Below are positions 8,457 to 16,855 of a stretch of DNA of 50,827 bases, one piece after another (within the stretch, counting starts at the first letter, position 1; every line of letters begins with the position of its first letter). The notes under the pieces were generated by a model. That model made no database searches. It was given only the letters and a program-made list of their open reading frames with translations, and was not told the DNA's origin. A program made the translations under genes and the position numbers. The stretch is from Xenococcaceae cyanobacterium MO_188.B32 (lineage in GTDB: Bacteria > Cyanobacteriota > Cyanobacteriia > Cyanobacteriales > Xenococcaceae): the NCBI GenBank assembly GCA_030065635.1, contig JASJDJ010000022.1, positions 1 to 50,827 of the forward strand, written 5' to 3'.

Positions 8457-8498
8457 TTAGTTATCAGCTATTAGCTATCAGCCATTAGCCATTAGCCA
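8457..8498. repeat. Heptanucleotide tandem repeat, six units
   Basis: Units TTAGTTA, TCAGCTA, TTAGCTA, TCAGCCA, TTAGCCA, TTAGCCA run without a break between the TauE/SafE start and the hydrolase gene. This is an STRR-type cyanobacterial repeat. Confidence 0.8.
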
Positions 8499-8601
8499 CT
8501 AAATGGTGAATATCAAAGTCGATTAAACTCATCTGTCTTAATTAACGGTATTAAACATCATGGAGAATTATCATAAGATTTTTAACCCTGAAAGTCAGGA
8601 T

Positions 8602-9930
8602 TTAAGAACAAGAAAGAGTAGTATTATTTAAATCGGGTCGTTTAGCTTTTTCTTGAAAGAGAAATTGAAACCTATATTGACGATTTAGAGGCGATTCTGT
8701 TGCTAAATTCCACAGACTTTCGTAGAAGAAGAAAGAAACTCCTGCTAAATTGCGGTCTCTGGTAGCATCAACCTGCTGTTGAATTCTACCTACAGGTACA
8801 AAACGACCTTTTAAACCAGATAAAATACCAATACCTACAGGAATATGTTCTTTGGCTGCTTTAATTTCTGGTTTATTCAATTCAGTAATAAAACTAGCTT
8901 GTTCGTGACGATAAACTTGGACAATTAATTCCTCAATTAATCCTTTTTTTTGCCACTTGTCCCAATCTAACAAAAAATGTTTTAAAGAAAAATTATAGGG
9001 ATTAGGAGAAAGAGAAACGATCGCCTCAGGGTTAGCATCTTTAATAGCATGGAAAAGTTGCTCTACATAAGCAGTTATTTTATCTGCCCGCCATTGAATC
9101 CATTGAGGGTCTTTGGTGTCTTTTGGGGGTGATTTACCTCCATGTTCTTGTTTGTATAGTTCGACGGTAAAATCATCGTAACCAAAATCTGAGGGATAGC
9201 CAAAATGATCGTCTAATTGAATACCATCAACATCATAATGACTGACAATTTCGACAATTAGATTGGTAATAAATTGCTGGACTTCTGGGTGCAGGGGATT
9301 TAGCCAAACTCTTTGATGCTGTTTTCCTTCCCACCAAATAATATTACCGTCTTGTCTCTTTGTTAACCATTCAGGATGACGTTTTGCCAATGCCGAATCT
9401 GCTGGTGCCATAAAACCAAATTCAAACCAAGGGATTACAGCCATTTGCCGTTTGTGCCCCTCTTCGATAATTTCTTGTAAAATATCTCTTCCTTTTAATT
9501 CTTCAATGGGATCGACAGCTTTACCCGATACAGCTTCAGCTATCGGAGAAGGGTAAAGAGTGTAGCCCCAATTCCACACTGTGGGATAAAGAGTATTAAA
9601 ATTTAGATCGGCCAGAGTGGCGATCGCATCCTTGAGCTTTTGACGAGAAAATAAGACATCGCTATCTATATTAGTGAGCCATACTCCTCTCAATTCTCTA
9701 GAAATGTTTTGAATCGAACAAGTCTTTTTTTGCGCTACTTGTGTGCTGGTTAATTTATCTGTATTTAACTCGATCGCTCCTTGAGAATGGCTCATAGAAG
9801 GAACAACGGTAATTATAGTCAAAGTCAAGATGAACAAAAAAGTTAACCATCCTTGACGACCATATCTTTGACTAAACAATACTAAACCATTTGCCCAGGA
9901 GTTAAATAGCTTAGAAACATAATTTTCCAT
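8602..9930 (-). CDS. Family 10-like glycosylhydrolase (GHL10/DUF187)
   Basis: A 442-residue exported or membrane-anchored glycoside hydrolase. A hydrophobic signal/anchor lies at about 27-50 after a 25-residue polar leader. The GHL10 core starts with LRGVWLTNIDSDVLF at about 79 and continues through LNFNTLYPTVWNWGYTLYPS. Typical strands and acidic residues follow, including VIPWFEFGF and VDGIQLDDHFGYP. Members of this family are thought to act on cell-wall or exopolysaccharide glycans, but no substrate is established for this one. Heptamer repeats lie beyond both ends of the gene. Single-gene unit. Confidence 0.85.
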   Translation of the reverse strand: MENYVSKLFNSWANGLVLFSQRYGRQGWLTFLFILTLTIITVVPSMSHSQGAIELNTDKLTSTQVAQKKTCSIQNISRELRGVWLTNIDSDVLFSRQKLKDAIATLADLNFNTLYPTVWNWGYTLYPSPIAEAVSGKAVDPIEELKGRDILQEIIEEGHKRQMAVIPWFEFGFMAPADSALAKRHPEWLTKRQDGNIIWWEGKQHQRVWLNPLHPEVQQFITNLIVEIVSHYDVDGIQLDDHFGYPSDFGYDDFTVELYKQEHGGKSPPKDTKDPQWIQWRADKITAYVEQLFHAIKDANPEAIVSLSPNPYNFSLKHFLLDWDKWQKKGLIEELIVQVYRHEQASFITELNKPEIKAAKEHIPVGIGILSGLKGRFVPVGRIQQQVDATRDRNLAGVSFFFYESLWNLATESPLNRQYRFQFLFQEKAKRPDLNNTTLSCS

Positions 9931-10015
9931 TAATCTTTATGTTTGAGATTACTTCACACTAGAAATTAAATAAGGCGATTATAGCCTTTTCTGATTCTCG
10001 ATGGCTTTAATAAAA

Positions 10016-10050
10016 AGAGCTATTAGCTATTAGCCATTAGCTCTTAGCCA
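10016..10050. repeat. Heptanucleotide tandem repeat, five units
   Basis: Units AGAGCTA, TTAGCTA, TTAGCCA, TTAGCTC, TTAGCCA fill much of the gap between the divergent hydrolase and acetyltransferase genes. Confidence 0.8.
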
Positions 10051-10085
10051 GCAATTAACTAGTTAATCACTCTCTATTCAAATTT

Positions 10086-10571
10086 ATGATTCGCAAAGCC
10101 AAAGAAACAGATTTACCAACCATCGTCGAGATTTACAATAGTACAATTCCCGATCGCCTGGCAACGGCAGACCTCAATCCTGTTTCTGTGGAAAGTCGTT
10201 TATCTTGGTTTCGCGATCGAGATTGGTCAACTCGTCCTCTGTGGGTGTTTGAGATGGACAATAACGTTGCTGGTTGGCTTGGTTTCCAATCTTTTTACGG
10301 TCGTCCTGCTTATCGGCAGACAGCAGAGGTGAGTATTTATGTAGCTAGTGCTTATCGTCGTCAGGGGATTGGCAACAAACTCTTACAACAAGCTATTTTA
10401 CAGAGTTCCGAACTAAAAATTAACACTCTGCTAGGGTTCATCTTTGCTCACAATCAACCAAGTTTAGAATTATTTAAGCAACATCAATTCAGTCAATGGG
10501 GTTATCTTCCTCAAGTAGCAGATATGGATGGAATAAAAAGAGATTTAGTTATTGTTGGTCGTCGTCTCTAA
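10086..10571 (+). CDS. GNAT-family N-acetyltransferase, phosphinothricin acetyltransferase-like
   Basis: A 161-residue acetyl-CoA-dependent N-acetyltransferase. The N-terminus IRKAKETDLPTIVEIYNSTI matches the Pat/Bar/YncA subgroup. The acetyl-CoA pyrophosphate-binding turn is YRRQGIGNKLLQQAI at about 91-105, and the conserved stretch TLLGFIFAHNQPSLELFKQH lies at about 115-134. The subgroup acetylates small amines such as methionine derivatives or phosphinothricin; the natural substrate here is unknown. A terminator-like hairpin follows at 10609-10652. Confidence 0.85.
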   Translation: MIRKAKETDLPTIVEIYNSTIPDRLATADLNPVSVESRLSWFRDRDWSTRPLWVFEMDNNVAGWLGFQSFYGRPAYRQTAEVSIYVASAYRRQGIGNKLLQQAILQSSELKINTLLGFIFAHNQPSLELFKQHQFSQWGYLPQVADMDGIKRDLVIVGRRL

Positions 10572-10608
10572 ATACTAATGATGTGCGATAGATTTTTATT
10601 TCTATAAA

Positions 10609-10652
10609 AGGGTTTGGAGTTAGATTGTACCATTTCTCAAACCCTACTTTTT
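10609..10652 (+). terminator. Probable terminator of the acetyltransferase gene
   Basis: An 8-bp stem AGGGTTTG/CAAACCCT (10609-10616, 10638-10645) with a 21-base loop and a T5 run at 10648-10652. The loop is long, so this is only moderately convincing. Confidence 0.4.
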
Positions 10653-10663
10653 GTTGATAATTC

Positions 10664-10698
10664 TAAGAGCTAAAAGCTAAAGGCTAATAACTAACCAA
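10664..10698. repeat. Heptanucleotide tandem repeat overlapping a stop codon
   Basis: Units TAAGAGC, TAAAAGC, TAAAGGC, TAATAAC and TAACCAA form a period-7 array. It covers the stop codon (complement of CTA at 10691-10693) of the minus-strand YrdC/Sua5 gene. Confidence 0.65.
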
Positions 10699-11344
10699 CT
10701 ATATCTAACCAATTTTCAACTTCTTTCCAGCCTAAACCTTTACGAATAACACTAGGTTCTTCTGCGGTAAAATCGAGAATTGTGGAGACTTGAAATCCTG
10801 GCTCTATACTATTGTCGATAATAATATCAACTTGACTTTCTAAAGCATCAAACAATCTGGCTTTTTCTACGTTAAGAGTGGGAAATTCTCCCTCTCGATC
10901 GGGTAGATGGGCAGAAGTTGAAATAATGGGATTGCCGAGAGCTTGTAATAATTCTTGACAAACTTGATGATCGGGAACGCGAATACCAGTAGTTTTCCTT
11001 TTCGGACTCATCACTAATTTTGGTACTAATTTGGTAGCTGGCAAAATAAATGTATAAGGACCAGGAATCAAATGTTTCATGATTCTGTAAGCTCGATCGC
11101 TCACTCCCGCATATTGAGCAATATTAGATAAGGAGGAACATAAAAAGGTCAGAGGTTTATCATTGGATAATTGCTTTAACTGTCTGACTTTGGTAACAGC
11201 CGACTTAACATTAAGATCGCAGCCGATCGCGTAAACGGTATCAGTAGGATATAAAATAGTCGCACCATCTTTTAAGGCATCCGCAATAGTTTCGATGGTA
11301 CGCTTTTGGGGATTCTGGGGATGTAGTTCGTACAATATAGCCAT
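10691..11344 (-). CDS. YrdC/Sua5/YciO-family protein, threonylcarbamoyl-AMP synthase type
   Basis: A 217-residue protein with the YrdC fold, which makes threonylcarbamoyl-AMP from threonine, bicarbonate and ATP for the t6A37 tRNA modification. Visible motifs are YPTDTVYAIGCD (32-43), KQLSNDKPLTFLC, PGPYTFILPA, and GIRVPDH with STSAH. The sequence has the compact length of the TsaC/YciO group and lacks the C-terminal Sua5 domain. The YciO branch is not always active in t6A synthesis, so I leave the symbol blank. It is divergent from larC with only 41 bases between starts, so the promoters overlap. Confidence 0.8.
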   Translation of the reverse strand: MAILYELHPQNPQKRTIETIADALKDGATILYPTDTVYAIGCDLNVKSAVTKVRQLKQLSNDKPLTFLCSSLSNIAQYAGVSDRAYRIMKHLIPGPYTFILPATKLVPKLVMSPKRKTTGIRVPDHQVCQELLQALGNPIISTSAHLPDREGEFPTLNVEKARLFDALESQVDIIIDNSIEPGFQVSTILDFTAEEPSVIRKGLGWKEVENWLDIVG

Positions 11345-11385
11345 AAAATAATAACTCCAAGAAAACTAGGGATTGAGGAGAGAAT

Positions 11386-12603
11386 ATGAGCAAGTGTGCC
11401 TACTTAGAATGCCCCACTGGAATTGCTGGTGATATGTGTTTAGGCGCATTAGTGGATGGGGGCGTACCCTGGCAGTATTTAATCGATCGCCTCCAAGGTT
11501 TGGGTATAGAACAGGAATATCAGTTAAGGGTAGAAAAAGTTCATCGTCAGGGTCAACTAGCAACAAAAGTTCATGTAGATTTACTAAATACCAAATTAGC
11601 TTCTCATCATCACGAGCGTCATCATGATTCTGCTAGACATTTACCAGAAATAGAACAAATAATTAAATCTGCCGAGCTACCACCCAGGGTAACAGCATGG
11701 AGTTTAGAAATATTCCACAATCTAGCGTCCGCTGAAAGTGCAGTTCATGGTGTCGAACCAGAAAAAGTACATTTTCATGAAGTGGGGGCAACCGATGCTA
11801 TTGTCGATATTGTGGGTACTTGTTTGGGTCTAGATTGGTTGGAAATCGAACAACTTTATTGCTCTCCTTTACCGACAGGCGGTGGTACTGTTAAAGCTGC
11901 TCACGGTATTTTGCCCGTTCCCGTCCCTGCGGTGCTAAAGCTATGGGAGACAAGAAAAGTCCCAGTTTACAGTAATAATATCGCTAAAGAGTTAGTTACG
12001 CCTACAGGAGCAGCGATCGCGGTAACTTTAGCCACTAGTTTTGGTTCTCCTCCCGCTATGAAGATCGACAAGATTGGCTTGGGTGCTGGTAGTTCGGATT
12101 TACCTATTCCCAATATGTTGAGACTGTGGCTAGGGACAACAGACTCTACTTCATCTTACAAACAAGAAACCATTTCTGTTCTAGAAACTCAGATTGACGA
12201 TCTCAATCCTCAGGCGATCGCGTATACTTTAGAACAACTTTTGGCTGCGGGGGCATTAGATGTCTTTACTCAAAGCATTGGCATGAAAAAATCGCGGACG
12301 GGAATTTTATTAACGGTTATTTGTCCTTCCGCCCAAGTTTCTATCTGCCAACAAATTATTTTCCGCGAAACTACTACTCTGGGTATTCGTCAGCAAACCC
12401 AAACCAGAAGTATTTTAGAGCGAGAAATACATTCAGTAGCCACAAATTATGGAGTAGTCCGAGTAAAAGTAGCTAGTCAAGAGCGAGAGGTTATTAATAT
12501 CCAGCCAGAATATGAAGATTGCGCCATGATAGCAAGAAAAAATAATTTGCCTTGGCGCACAATCCATCAAATGGCTTTAGATGCTTGGCATCAACATAAT
12601 TAA
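11386..12603 (+). CDS. larC: Nickel pincer cofactor biosynthesis protein LarC
   Basis: A 405-residue CTP-dependent cyclometallase that inserts nickel into the pyridinium-dithiocarboxylate precursor to make the nickel-pincer nucleotide of lactate racemase-type enzymes. The family start YLECPTGIAGDMCLGALVD is clear, with a His-rich loop at about 68-80 (HHHERHH), then KVHFHEVGATDAIVDIVG and a C-terminal domain with ETQIDDLNPQ. Some bacteria make LarC by a programmed frameshift, but here it is one uninterrupted frame. The start is fixed by GAGGAG six bases before ATG. No larA, larB or larE is in the window, so the enzyme served is unknown. Confidence 0.93.
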   Translation: MSKCAYLECPTGIAGDMCLGALVDGGVPWQYLIDRLQGLGIEQEYQLRVEKVHRQGQLATKVHVDLLNTKLASHHHERHHDSARHLPEIEQIIKSAELPPRVTAWSLEIFHNLASAESAVHGVEPEKVHFHEVGATDAIVDIVGTCLGLDWLEIEQLYCSPLPTGGGTVKAAHGILPVPVPAVLKLWETRKVPVYSNNIAKELVTPTGAAIAVTLATSFGSPPAMKIDKIGLGAGSSDLPIPNMLRLWLGTTDSTSSYKQETISVLETQIDDLNPQAIAYTLEQLLAAGALDVFTQSIGMKKSRTGILLTVICPSAQVSICQQIIFRETTTLGIRQQTQTRSILEREIHSVATNYGVVRVKVASQEREVINIQPEYEDCAMIARKNNLPWRTIHQMALDAWHQHN

Positions 12604-12606
12604 TTG

Positions 12607-13548
12607 TTAGTAATCGAAATTAATGGGATTACGTCCCCGATCGTTATCTGGTTTTGGGGGTTGTTCTGGAGAGCGAGAATTATCTTGTTCCCAATCATTA
12701 TCGTCTTGATAATCTGTTCCCAAATTATTTAAATCTAGAGGTTGATAGTCAACATAATTTGCTCCCGACGTTTCTGTATTATCGTCATAAGAGCGACCTA
12801 AATCTCTTGGACTAACAGGTGGTCTCCTCGAAGAAGGCGGATAATCATTTCTGTCATAGCGATTATCATCGTAAGGAGAACGGGATGGATATTCTGGTTC
12901 ATTCCATCTATCTTCTTGTTCCCATGCATCATAGCGATTATCTGTTTCTCTGCGTTCCTCATAGCGATCGCGACGGGGAGAAGAACTAGGACGACGGCGA
13001 GTACGACTATCTTCCCGGTCGCTATCATCTCTGTAATTGTATTCTTCAGGACGATTACGACTGCGATAGCTTCTAGTTTCTCTTTCTACATTACTTACTC
13101 TACGGGTAGGACGGGATTTGGGTTCTTCATAACCCCGCAATCTGGGGCTATTGTAATTTACTCTTGCTGTTGAAGGATATTCGTCTGCCTCGATGCGGTC
13201 TAATTCTGCTTCTGTGTATACTCTAGTACGACTCACAGGACGTTCTCTGTCCACAGTAGGAGTATTTCGTCTGGCTTGTTCTGTAGCTACCTTGCGTAAA
13301 CGAATACTTTCTACAGCAAAGAAAACTGCCGAACCACTTAGAAGTACTTGACTAAATTGAAGAATGGGATCGAGTCTCCATCCTTGAAATAACAGAATAA
13401 AACCGCATAATAAACCCACAGCAGCAAAAAATATATCGTGGTCTCTTGACAATTCTGGGCGCACAGAGCGCATAAAATACAAAGAAGCTCCTGCTACTGC
13501 TAAAAATATGCCAAGAAGACTGGCTGCATTTAGCCCAAAGTTAACCAT
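12607..13548 (-). CDS. ycf66: Ycf66 family protein
   Basis: A 313-residue membrane protein. Residues 1-95 match Ycf66, a family of cyanobacteria and plastids, with three hydrophobic segments (about 8-26, 38-56, 62-82). From about residue 100 the protein becomes a long low-complexity tail rich in Arg, Asp, Glu, Ser, Pro and Tyr, with many RRDRYEERRE-type runs, probably disordered and cytoplasmic. Ycf66 has no established biochemical role. It lies upstream of psbX's 3' end on the same strand, with a YggT/Ycf19-type gene just beyond, so three plastid-type genes are clustered. It is convergent with larC, three bases apart. Confidence 0.85.
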   Translation of the reverse strand: MVNFGLNAASLLGIFLAVAGASLYFMRSVRPELSRDHDIFFAAVGLLCGFILLFQGWRLDPILQFSQVLLSGSAVFFAVESIRLRKVATEQARRNTPTVDRERPVSRTRVYTEAELDRIEADEYPSTARVNYNSPRLRGYEEPKSRPTRRVSNVERETRSYRSRNRPEEYNYRDDSDREDSRTRRRPSSSPRRDRYEERRETDNRYDAWEQEDRWNEPEYPSRSPYDDNRYDRNDYPPSSRRPPVSPRDLGRSYDDNTETSGANYVDYQPLDLNNLGTDYQDDNDWEQDNSRSPEQPPKPDNDRGRNPINFDY

Positions 13549-13915
13549 TACTACTCTCCTAATACGGTTTTATGGTAGCTACTGATGTTAATAGTTTTCT
13601 ACCTTAACCAGATTTTTTTGTTTTATCTACTGTTTTAACTTTTGTTTTATTACTATTTTCTCTAATAATCAAAAAAATGACCTCCCTATTTCCGAGGAAA
13701 ATAGGCAAGTTTAAAATTTACAGGTTCAAAGTGTAATTTTTTCATAGCTATTGGCTAATAGCTATTAGCTATTAGCTTGCTCTCAATTCGAGCGCTCGAA
13801 ATTAGGGATTAAGAGAGTTAAGGTGTTTGGTGTGAAAAATTTTAGCGGTGGGTTTAATTCCTCTTATCGATTTTTCTTATTCCCCAGTCACCTAATCCCT
13901 ATTCCCCAATTACCA
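13549..13915. other. Gap between ycf66 and psbX
   Basis: This stretch holds the ycf66 promoter region, a five-unit heptamer repeat (13744-13778), a perfect 14-bp palindrome TTCGAGCGCTCGAA at 13787-13800, and short CCCCA-rich direct repeats near 13880-13910. No coding signal is seen. Confidence 0.6.
13744..13778. repeat. Heptanucleotide tandem repeat, five units
   Basis: Units ATAGCTA, TTGGCTA, ATAGCTA, TTAGCTA, TTAGCTT, of the same family as the repeats at 8457, 10016 and 17884. Confidence 0.8.
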
Positions 13916-14056
13916 TTAGGTGCGTGTAATTTTATCGTTTTGGCTCAGAAAAAATAAAAGTCCTGCAGCAGGAATTACTACAATTACAGCTCCTAAGGCC
14001 AAACTCCAGAAAAAACCAGATAAAGAGGGAGTTATAGTTGCTAATGAGAAAGTCAT
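13916..14056 (-). CDS. psbX: Photosystem II protein PsbX
   Basis: A 46-residue single-helix protein, below the usual size cut-off and easy to miss. It begins MTFSLATITPSLSGFFWSL, and a hydrophobic helix LGAVIVVIPAAGLLFFLS (about 21-38) is followed by the polar tail QNDKITRT. This matches cyanobacterial PsbX, which has a short lumenal start with TPSL, one membrane helix and a charged stromal end. PsbX is a peripheral subunit of the photosystem II core near cytochrome b559. It lies on the same strand as ycf66, 367 bases upstream of that gene. The next gene, a YggT type, is divergent. Confidence 0.9.
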   Translation of the reverse strand: MTFSLATITPSLSGFFWSLALGAVIVVIPAAGLLFFLSQNDKITRT

Positions 14057-14279
14057 AGTTTTTTATCCTTATTTATTTACTATCGATCATCTAGTTCGTT
14101 AATAATTCTAAAAGTTTTTCTGCCAAAACTAAACTCGAGGGACAAAACTTTTACTGAGAAAGAGATAAGGCTATATATGAGCTAGCTTGGTTATACTCAA
14201 GTTACAATACTTAAAAGTATAATTTACAATCTGTAACGATATTAACAAGTTGAAATATTTATCTAGTTACGCTTGAATT

Positions 14280-14576
14280 ATGAATTTACCTAATTTAGCT
14301 ACTTTACTACTTAGTCTGTTTCTAGGACTAATGACCCTCTTATTTATCTTAAGAATTGTCTTAACTTGGTATCCTCAAGTAGATTTGAATAAGCTTCCTT
14401 TTAATTTAGTTGCTTGGCCTACAGAACCATTCTTAAAGCCATTGCGTAAGATAGTATCCCCTATTGGTGGTGTTGATATTACTCCAGTTATTTGGGTTGG
14501 AATTATAACTCTGCTGCGAGAGATACTTCTAGGTCAACAAGGTTTAATTACTATGGCACTTAACAGTTATCAGTAA
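14280..14576 (+). CDS. YggT family protein (Ycf19/YlmG type)
   Basis: A 98-residue membrane protein with two hydrophobic hairpin regions (about 5-28 and 66-92). The family motif is RIVLTWYPQVDLNKLPFN followed by EPFLKPLRKIVSPIGGVDITPV. YggT/Ycf19/YlmG proteins help organise membranes or assemble cytochromes and distribute nucleoids in plastids and cyanobacteria; the exact role of this copy is unknown. Its last codons and stop are part of a heptamer repeat (14561-14588), so its C-terminal residues NSY may derive from the repeat. Confidence 0.85.
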   Translation: MNLPNLATLLLSLFLGLMTLLFILRIVLTWYPQVDLNKLPFNLVAWPTEPFLKPLRKIVSPIGGVDITPVIWVGIITLLREILLGQQGLITMALNSYQ

Positions 14577-14588
14577 ACAGTTATCACT
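14561..14588. repeat. Heptanucleotide tandem repeat spanning the YggT stop codon
   Basis: Units TAACAGT, TATCAGT, AAACAGT, TATCACT. The TAA stop at 14574-14576 is inside the array. Confidence 0.65.
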
Positions 14589-14722
14589 CTTATAATCGGG
14601 AATAATTTTTAACAAGCAGATAGGTGGCTAAGAAAGTTTTATCAGTTGGCACTAGAAGCGATCGCTCTTTACTCCTACTAGCTCAAAGAAACCGATCCAA
14701 CGTATAAAGCTTAAAATCAAAG

Positions 14723-14755
14723 CATCCCCATAAACAACCAAATCAATAGGGGATG
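14723..14755. promoter_or_regulatory. Leader hairpin before the coiled-coil gene
   Basis: A 7-bp stem CATCCCC/GGGGATG (14723-14729, 14749-14755) with a 19-base loop ends 38 bases before the start codon at 14794. It has no T-run. It may be a leader structure or chance. Confidence 0.3.
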
Positions 14756-14793
14756 TCTCGATTATTTCTCTTACACCTATATGGAGTATAACA

Positions 14794-15105
14794 ATGGAAA
14801 ATCCAGTAATTCAAACGGATTTAGCAGAAGTATTAAAAAAACTTGATTCTCGGTTTGATAAGCTAGACAATCGGCTGGACAGAATCGACGAACGCCTAAA
14901 CAAATTAGAAGTAGGTCAAGCCGAGATTAAGGGTGATATCAAAGCTATTGACGAAAAACTTTCAGGACAAATCAAAGCATTAGACACCAAAGTAGAACAA
15001 CTAGATAAGAGAATAGGCAACCAGGAATTTACCAATCGAGGTGTATTGGTTGGGTTAATTATTGTCATCTTAGGTGGTGCAGCCAAGTTTTTTGGAATCA
15101 GATAA
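14794..15105 (+). CDS. Small coiled-coil protein with a C-terminal membrane anchor
   Basis: A 103-residue protein of no recognised function. Residues 8-78 are a nearly continuous coiled coil with repeated units such as LDSRFDKLDNRLDRIDERLN and IKALDTKVEQLDKRI. Residues about 83-100 (GVLVGLIIVILGGAAKFFG) form one transmembrane helix, so it is likely tail-anchored with the coil in the cytoplasm. Similar small proteins are common in cyanobacteria. The start follows GGAG eight bases upstream. It is convergent with accC, six bases away. Confidence 0.65.
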   Translation: MENPVIQTDLAEVLKKLDSRFDKLDNRLDRIDERLNKLEVGQAEIKGDIKAIDEKLSGQIKALDTKVEQLDKRIGNQEFTNRGVLVGLIIVILGGAAKFFGIR

Positions 15106-15111
15106 ACCAGT

Positions 15112-16473
15112 TTAAGAGTTAGAGGATTGATTCATCAGATGCTCTTCGACAAAATTAGTGTAAATTTCTCCCTTTAAAAAGGCAGGGGTTTCTAGAATCT
15201 TTTGATGAAAACCAATGGTTGTGGGTATTCCTGTAATAGCACATTCTCTTAAAGCTCTTTTCATGCGTTTAATCGCAGCTTCTCGGTTTTCTCCCCAAAC
15301 AATTAACTTGCCAATTAGAGAGTCGTAGTAAGGTGGTATTTCATAGTCTGTATAAACATGGGAATCCATTCTTACCCCTGGTCCTCCTGGGGGCAAATAC
15401 GCGCTAATTCTGCCAGGATGGGGCCGAAAATTATGTTCGGGGTCTTCCGCATTAATCCGACATTCGATCGCGTGACCTTTTAATTCTACTTGTTTCTGGG
15501 TTATGGATAGTTTCTCTCCCTGAGCAACACGAATTTGCTCGGCAATCAAATCTAGTCCCGTAACTACCTCAGTAACGGGATGTTCGACTTGAATGCGCGT
15601 ATTCATCTCCATAAAGTAGAAATTACCAGATTTATCGACTAAAAACTCTACCGTACCCGCACCAACATAATCGATCGATTTAGCAGCTTTGACCGCAGCT
15701 TCTCCCATTTTGGCTCTTAACCGTGGGGTAAGTATGGCACTAGGAGATTCTTCTAAGAGTTTTTGATGACGGCGTTGAATCGAACAATCTCTTTCTCCTA
15801 GATGGATGACGTTACCATAACTATCGGCTAAAATTTGAAACTCGATGTGACGGGGACGTTCGATAAACTTTTCGAGGTAAACTCCTGCATTGCCAAAAGC
15901 AGCCTCTGCTTCTCCTTGAGCAGCCTGAAATAATCTCACTAATTCACTCTCATTGCTCACAAACCGCATTCCTCGTCCGCCACCCCCTGCTGTGGCTTTA
16001 ATCATCACGGGATAACCAATGCTCCGTGCTGTAGCGATCGCCTCTTCTTCATCTCTGAGTAAACCATGACTGCCTGGAACAGTTGTTACTCCTGCTTTCT
16101 GCATAGTTTTTTTAGCTGTAGATTTATCCCCCATGGCCAGAATTGCTTCTGTAGTTGGTCCGATAAAAGCAATTTGGTGATCGGCACAAATTTCGGCAAA
16201 ACGAGCATTTTCAGCTAAAAAACCATAGCCTGGATGAATAGCTTCGGCGTTACGAGTTAAAGCAGCAGCAATTATATTCGGAATATTGAGATAACTTTTA
16301 CCGCTAGGAGGTGGTCCTATACAAACACTTTCATCTGCTAACTGGACGTGAAGAGCTTGGCGATCGATAGTAGAATGAACTGCCACGGTAGCAATTCCCA
16401 TCTCTGCACAAGTATGTATAATGCGCAGAGCAATTTCTCCTCTATTGGCAATTAAAATTTTGGCAAATGGCAT
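15112..16473 (-). CDS. accC: Acetyl-CoA carboxylase, biotin carboxylase subunit
   Basis: A 453-residue ATP-grasp enzyme that carboxylates biotin on the biotin carboxyl carrier protein, the first half-reaction of malonyl-CoA synthesis. It starts with the family sequence [14 protein letters not shown]. Lys159 and the glycine-rich ATP loop AGGGGRGM (162-169) are present, followed by [16 protein letters not shown] and the active-site stretch [15 protein letters not shown]. Its length matches the family. Nearby genes are unrelated, as is usual in cyanobacteria where acc genes are scattered. Confidence 0.97.
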   Translation of the reverse strand: MPFAKILIANRGEIALRIIHTCAEMGIATVAVHSTIDRQALHVQLADESVCIGPPPSGKSYLNIPNIIAAALTRNAEAIHPGYGFLAENARFAEICADHQIAFIGPTTEAILAMGDKSTAKKTMQKAGVTTVPGSHGLLRDEEEAIATARSIGYPVMIKATAGGGGRGMRFVSNESELVRLFQAAQGEAEAAFGNAGVYLEKFIERPRHIEFQILADSYGNVIHLGERDCSIQRRHQKLLEESPSAILTPRLRAKMGEAAVKAAKSIDYVGAGTVEFLVDKSGNFYFMEMNTRIQVEHPVTEVVTGLDLIAEQIRVAQGEKLSITQKQVELKGHAIECRINAEDPEHNFRPHPGRISAYLPPGGPGVRMDSHVYTDYEIPPYYDSLIGKLIVWGENREAAIKRMKRALRECAITGIPTTIGFHQKILETPAFLKGEIYTNFVEEHLMNQSSNS

Positions 16474-16548
16474 CTTTTAGGTATTTAATTTAACTGACAT
16501 TTAAGTAGCATAAATTCTTTCTGACCCCTAAGAAAGAGGTGATGATTC

Positions 16549-16788
16549 TCAATCCTTCAAATCTGAGGTTGGGCGATCGCTACTCCATGCCCACCAAACA
16601 GTATTACACTCACACCAGTAAAACTCTTGCCATTTACGGCGATTATTGCCAAAGGAGACAGGGGCGCGACGATTGAGCCAAACTTCTTTAGCTTCTGCTG
16701 CACTGGCTTGACAATTAGGGCAACCAAAATTAACAGCATGAGTAGCTTTATTGGTCCATTGGGGAGGAGTCGAGGCAAAAGCATCCAT
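16549..16788 (-). CDS. Small Cys-rich hypothetical protein
   Basis: A 79-residue protein with a CPNC pair (24-27) and a CEC triplet near 59-61, suggesting one zinc site. It is rich in Trp, including QEFYWCECNTVWWAWSS. I do not recognise the family beyond a general resemblance to small conserved cyanobacterial proteins. Its frame avoids rare codons, and it starts 67 bases from the divergent pdhA start. It could be a nucleic-acid or protein-binding zinc-ribbon-like protein. No function is assigned. Confidence 0.6.
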   Translation of the reverse strand: MDAFASTPPQWTNKATHAVNFGCPNCQASAAEAKEVWLNRRAPVSFGNNRRKWQEFYWCECNTVWWAWSSDRPTSDLKD

Positions 16789-16855
16789 ACGATCTTAATA
16801 AACTGTTTTATGATATTGTAAGTGTTTATGTTTTGATCCAAATACTACAGACTAT

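Noticed and set aside
13920-14102. A plus-strand open frame over psbX
   Set aside because: It is the antisense shadow of the clear psbX gene.
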